Shown here in pieces: positions 15,886 to 18,844 of a DNA stretch of 18,844 bases. Numbering within the stretch: position 1 is the stretch's first letter; every line of letters starts with the position of its first letter. The notes under the pieces are model-generated. The model searched no databases and had not been told where the DNA came from. It saw only the letters and a program-made list of their open reading frames with translations. The position numbers were made by a program, and so were the translations under genes. Where the stretch lies: positions 1 through 18,844 of the forward strand of contig DAPV01000071.1 in the NCBI GenBank assembly GCA_002502625.1, given 5' to 3'. Source of the DNA: Euryarchaeota archaeon UBA125. Its GTDB lineage: Archaea; Thermoplasmatota; Poseidoniia; Poseidoniales; Thalassarchaeaceae.

Positions 15886-17550
15886 ATGAAGCATCCTATT
15901 CTTCATGGAACAGATGGTATCCGAGGGAAAGTAAGTACTCCTCCTAAGACTGACTTAGAAGCATTAGAAGTAATTGTCCATCGAAGAGAAGTAAATGGTC
16001 GAGCATTCATGGTTATTGGAGAAGCGATTGGACAAATCTTAGCTGAAGAATTAGATGACCATCCAAAAGTTGTAATTGGATGGGATCGAAGACCTGGGAA
16101 TGCAATGTTAGTATCTGGACTAACAGACGGATTACACTCTTCATCTGTACGAGTAATTCATGCAGGAATTGTAGCCACACCGGGATTACATGATGCTGTC
16201 TTGGGTACAAAATCAGATGCTGGATTAATGGTAACAGCAAGCCATAATCCACATACAGATTCAGGTGTAAAGTTCTTTGATGCTAATGGAAGAAAGTCCA
16301 TGCCATCCTTAGAAAGAAGAATTGCCGATTTAGCATGGGAAATTGCAGAAAGAGGAGATGATCCTGAACCTGATCCTGAATCGTGTCTACCTGATCGTAT
16401 GATCCATGCTGAAAGAGGGCATCGTTCCACTCTAGCAAAAAGGCTGGATAGCATGGCAGATTTTTTAGGAATTGATGTGTCTAAATGTAACTGGCAAGAC
16501 ATTTTTGGTACCGATTCATTTCTCCTAGATTCTTCCGGTGGAGCTGCAACTACTTGGTTGGCTGCAGGGTTGGAAAGAAGAAGCATTCCAGTAAAAGAAA
16601 TTTCTAGTCTAGAAAAAGAACTGAATGAGCAATGTGGAGCAGGAGAACTTTCACCTACGGATTCATGGACTTGGGCAGAAATGAGAGATAGTGAACACCT
16701 TCTACTGAGGTCATTGGGTGAAAATCATTCACAAAATATTCGAAATGGTTCACTAATTGGTGCTGCATTAGACGGTGATGGCGATCGTTGTTTACTGATA
16801 GAAGCGACAGAAAATGGAGCAAGGGTAATTGACGGTGATGAGATGGCAGATAATATAGCTAGAGCATGGGATTCCATAGGAGTGACTAATGCAACAATGG
16901 CCTTTTCAATTGAAACTGACCTCTCTCTTACTTCTTCTGATGAGAGATTTAGGATGCAAGTTAATTTTCTTGAATGTGCTGTTGGTGATCGTTGGTTATC
17001 CGATCAACTTTCCAAGAATTTGATTGATTCTGAAAATTGGCCTAGCATAATTGGTGCAGAAGATTCAGGTCATTTAGTAATGGCATCTCCTCATCCTGAA
17101 ATAGAAAATAAATGGAGCTTGGTAGGAGATGGTGCTGCAACTCTTATCTCTCAACTATTAGTGCGTGCATTACAATATAATAACGAAAATATGGTGCCTA
17201 CTTTCAAATCAGGATGGAAAAAACGTACCTCAATTAGTGATTCTGATAGAACTAAATGGACAGGAGACGGAAAGTTAGCAGATAGTGTCGAATCAATGAT
17301 AATCGAATATTTTGGACAAGAACGTTGCTCCCTTTCAAGGAAATCAATTGAAGGAGAAACATCACTACTTCTCTTAACTGGAAATGTCAAAAGTATACCA
17401 ATTTCTGTTGGAATACGAAACTCTGGAACTCAAGAGAAAACCAGTGTTACGTTAAGATCAATGGAGGAGTTTGAAGGATTAAATGAATTATTGAAATTAA
17501 TTGTTAAATTCCTAACTAAAGAATTAGTTCATTCCTCTTCTTCTGATTGA
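15886..17550 (+). CDS. glmM: Phosphohexomutase, probable phosphoglucosamine mutase
   Basis: Predicted to interconvert hexose- or hexosamine-6-phosphate and -1-phosphate. The four family signatures are present: GTDGIRG at 8–14, the phosphoserine loop TASHNP with S119, the metal loop DGDGDR at 296–301, and the sugar-contact loop EDSGH at 392–396. The phosphate-binding loop near the C-terminus reads RNSGTQEKTS (511–520) instead of the usual R.SGTEP. At 554 residues it is about 100 longer than typical GlmM, with most extra length between the phosphoserine and metal loops. ATG at 15886 is chosen over the TTG at 15877, which would overlap the upstream stop. Its GTDGIRG opening and acyltransferase neighbour favour glucosamine as substrate; mannose or glucose phosphate remain possible. 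The last 22 bases overlap the convergent membrane-protein gene. Confidence 0.88.
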   Translation: MKHPILHGTDGIRGKVSTPPKTDLEALEVIVHRREVNGRAFMVIGEAIGQILAEELDDHPKVVIGWDRRPGNAMLVSGLTDGLHSSSVRVIHAGIVATPGLHDAVLGTKSDAGLMVTASHNPHTDSGVKFFDANGRKSMPSLERRIADLAWEIAERGDDPEPDPESCLPDRMIHAERGHRSTLAKRLDSMADFLGIDVSKCNWQDIFGTDSFLLDSSGGAATTWLAAGLERRSIPVKEISSLEKELNEQCGAGELSPTDSWTWAEMRDSEHLLLRSLGENHSQNIRNGSLIGAALDGDGDRCLLIEATENGARVIDGDEMADNIARAWDSIGVTNATMAFSIETDLSLTSSDERFRMQVNFLECAVGDRWLSDQLSKNLIDSENWPSIIGAEDSGHLVMASPHPEIENKWSLVGDGAATLISQLLVRALQYNNENMVPTFKSGWKKRTSISDSDRTKWTGDGKLADSVESMIIEYFGQERCSLSRKSIEGETSLLLLTGNVKSIPISVGIRNSGTQEKTSVTLRSMEEFEGLNELLKLIVKFLTKELVHSSSSD

Positions 17551-18422
17551 TGAGTTGCCAAGAAAACTGTAGACAAGGACCCTAGCCATGCTAATTGAGC
17601 AATAATTAGTAGATGTTCACTAATCGCCAAAATTCCCTCAGTTCTATTCTCAAGAATCATTATTGACACTATCTTGAGTTCATACATATCTAGATACCAT
17701 AAAGAAAGAATAAAACATGTCATCATAGCAATAAATGACCATTTAACTCCAGTTTCAGATACTAGTTGGCCTCTTTCTCTTCTATCTTTAGATTCCCAAT
17801 GAATTAGGGGGTGACCAAATAATGCACCAAGTGCTGTAGAAACGAAGAAAAAGTAACCAAAAAATATGTGAAGTGAGCGATCAAAATGTCGTGAAAACAT
17901 CAAATCAGCAGATATTGAAAATGCAAGAGTGAAAGTTAGTAATAACCAAATTATCAATACTATTTTCTTTCCGGGTGTAGAAAATACTGGGTCTTTCCAC
18001 CACCTATTAAATCCTAAAAAACCAGTTATCATTGCTAAAAAAGCAACAGAATTGAATCCTACCCAAATAATGTATTTCATTGGCGAATAAGCAACTAAGA
18101 TACTCATGGTCGTATATTGGTTGTGAAAGTCTTCTGTCCAATGACATGGACAAATGATTCCTTCGTACACATCATTGGAAAATAGACCCAAGAAAACTGA
18201 TATCAAAATCGTACTTATTCCAATAATCATCCCTATTCTAGGGGCTAATAATACCTTAGCAGATGATATTCTAAATTTAGAAAACCTACTCCCTGCAGGA
18301 GCAGTGACCAAATAACCTACTCCTAATGCTATCAAACTCGAAACTATCAAAATAATCCATCTTATCATTTCTTGTTCTGGAGTTGCATCGCCTGAGGGCG
18401 GAAGGACTGCGCCATCCAACAT
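17529..18422 (-). CDS. Seven-helix membrane protein, possibly Frag1/DRAM-like
   Basis: A 297-residue integral membrane protein with about seven hydrophobic helices, near residues 20–42, 62–82, 113–136, 151–172, 184–206, 226–246 and 267–290. An extracytoplasmic loop holds CPCHW at 91–95, and a histidine-rich pair of segments (SRHFDRSLHIFFGY and FGHPLIHW) flanks the fifth helix. The stretch TTMSILVAYSPMKYIIWVGF faintly recalls the ISxxGxxPPE...F pattern of the Frag1/DRAM/Sfk1 family, but this is a weak, by-eye resemblance. The C-terminus is acidic (SEEEE). ATG at 18422 has no clear ribosome-binding site. The gene converges on glmM with a 22-base overlap. Function unknown. Confidence 0.75.
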   Translation of the reverse strand: MLDGAVLPPSGDATPEQEMIRWIILIVSSLIALGVGYLVTAPAGSRFSKFRISSAKVLLAPRIGMIIGISTILISVFLGLFSNDVYEGIICPCHWTEDFHNQYTTMSILVAYSPMKYIIWVGFNSVAFLAMITGFLGFNRWWKDPVFSTPGKKIVLIIWLLLTFTLAFSISADLMFSRHFDRSLHIFFGYFFFVSTALGALFGHPLIHWESKDRRERGQLVSETGVKWSFIAMMTCFILSLWYLDMYELKIVSIMILENRTEGILAISEHLLIIAQLAWLGSLSTVFLATHQSEEEE

Positions 18423-18517
18423 ATGCTCTGATTTTTCCCATGATGGATAAGTACTAACCCTTCTTCAATGACTCTAGTCCATAACAAAATGATTTGTTTG
18501 TAAATTACCATATACAA

Positions 18518-18844
18518 TTATTCAGTCGAATTACATGAAGGATACATTTCTTGCATTGGAGGTAAGAAGAGATCTTCGCATGTTCTGTCTACTGTGGACA
18601 AACCTAGAACACTTTCTCCATCTAAAGAAATAGTAACCGCTTGAGTAGATACTGGACTTGGGATGTAGTCTTCACCGGTTTGACTGACAAGTAGTTGAAT
18701 CCCATCTCCTGCTGGAATTACGACATCCATTCCGAAAAATTCCATCTTAGCCAAAACTGTACTTCCAGGAGAAAGGGTATCTCCATCTTTTCCACCTGCA
18801 TGGAAGCGAAGATCCATTACAGCATGCCCAAGATGTATACCATC
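18518..18844 (-). CDS. C-terminal end of a secreted or soluble protein, possibly a CocE/NonD-type hydrolase
   Basis: The frame is open to the window edge, so the start and most of the protein are missing; 108 residues remain. The visible part is beta-rich. A DGIHLGHAVMDLRFHAGG opening, then a LSPGSTVLAKMEFFGMDVVIPAGDGIQLLVSQT stretch, recalls the C-terminal jelly-roll domain of X-Pro dipeptidyl-peptidase/CocE hydrolases, in which a short ARY-like strand is followed by PGE...V...L.P...VF..GH.IRL.IS. It ends in a cysteine- and proline-containing tail (DRTCEDLFLPPMQEMYPSCNSTE). The family guess rests on pattern only, because the catalytic domain is outside the window. It stops 95 bases before the membrane-protein start. 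Confidence 0.6.
   Translation of the reverse strand, partial: DGIHLGHAVMDLRFHAGGKDGDTLSPGSTVLAKMEFFGMDVVIPAGDGIQLLVSQTGEDYIPSPVSTQAVTISLDGESVLGLSTVDRTCEDLFLPPMQEMYPSCNSTE

Noticed and set aside
1..18844. CRISPR arrays, insertion sequences, integrases, phage genes or defence clusters
   Set aside because: I saw no spaced direct repeats, transposase, recombinase or terminal repeats anywhere; intergenic gaps are all short and the genes are mostly housekeeping or unknown membrane proteins.

Overview
The window reads as chromosomal DNA of a low-GC archaeon. The core information genes are archaeal: the uS13–uS4–uS11–Rpo3 block in archaeal order, an archaeal pantoate kinase, and a CDIN1/TPD-type nuclease family shared with eukaryotes. 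Several metabolic genes look bacterial: the LeuRS core and an ATP-type PEP carboxykinase. That mix, with AT-rich codon use, dense packing and many uncharacterised membrane proteins, suggests a marine Euryarchaeote near Candidatus Poseidoniia (Marine Group II/III). The taxonomic call is inference; no rRNA is present.

Layout. Positions 1–3628 (plus strand) hold a 5'-truncated leuS and a CDIN1-like putative nuclease. Positions 3623–13432 (minus strand) hold one long co-directional run, in transcription order: a giant polytopic membrane protein, a membrane-anchored protein with a divergent FKBP domain, a SAM methyltransferase with a THUMP-like tail, then rps13, rps4, rps11, rpo3 and pantoate kinase. 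The last five are tightly packed and probably form one operon. They start after a 106-base gap that holds a probable promoter and a perfect 6-bp hairpin with a GNRA loop. Positions 13510–17550 (plus strand) hold an ATP-type PEP carboxykinase, a stand-alone left-handed beta-helix acyltransferase and a GlmM-like phosphohexomutase. Positions 17529–18844 (minus strand) hold a seven-helix membrane protein and the C-terminal end of a protein whose start lies outside the window.

How the genes fit together. The ribosomal/RNA polymerase block makes small-subunit proteins and the Rpo3 assembly platform; pantoate kinase adds a CoA-biosynthesis step to the same transcript. The phosphohexomutase and beta-helix acyltransferase are 5 bases apart and plausibly act in sequence to make an N-acetylated hexosamine-1-phosphate, a precursor of sugar nucleotides. 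PEP carboxykinase upstream connects to gluconeogenesis, which would feed that pathway.

There is no rRNA, tRNA, CRISPR, insertion sequence or phage gene. No gene-free stretch reaches 300 bases; the longest gap is 106 bases (7053–7158). The best leads are the archaeal CDIN1-like protein, the rps13 leader hairpin, the anchored FKBP-like protein, the 1305-residue membrane protein and the apparently mosaic LeuRS. I see no clear, wholly new multi-gene system.
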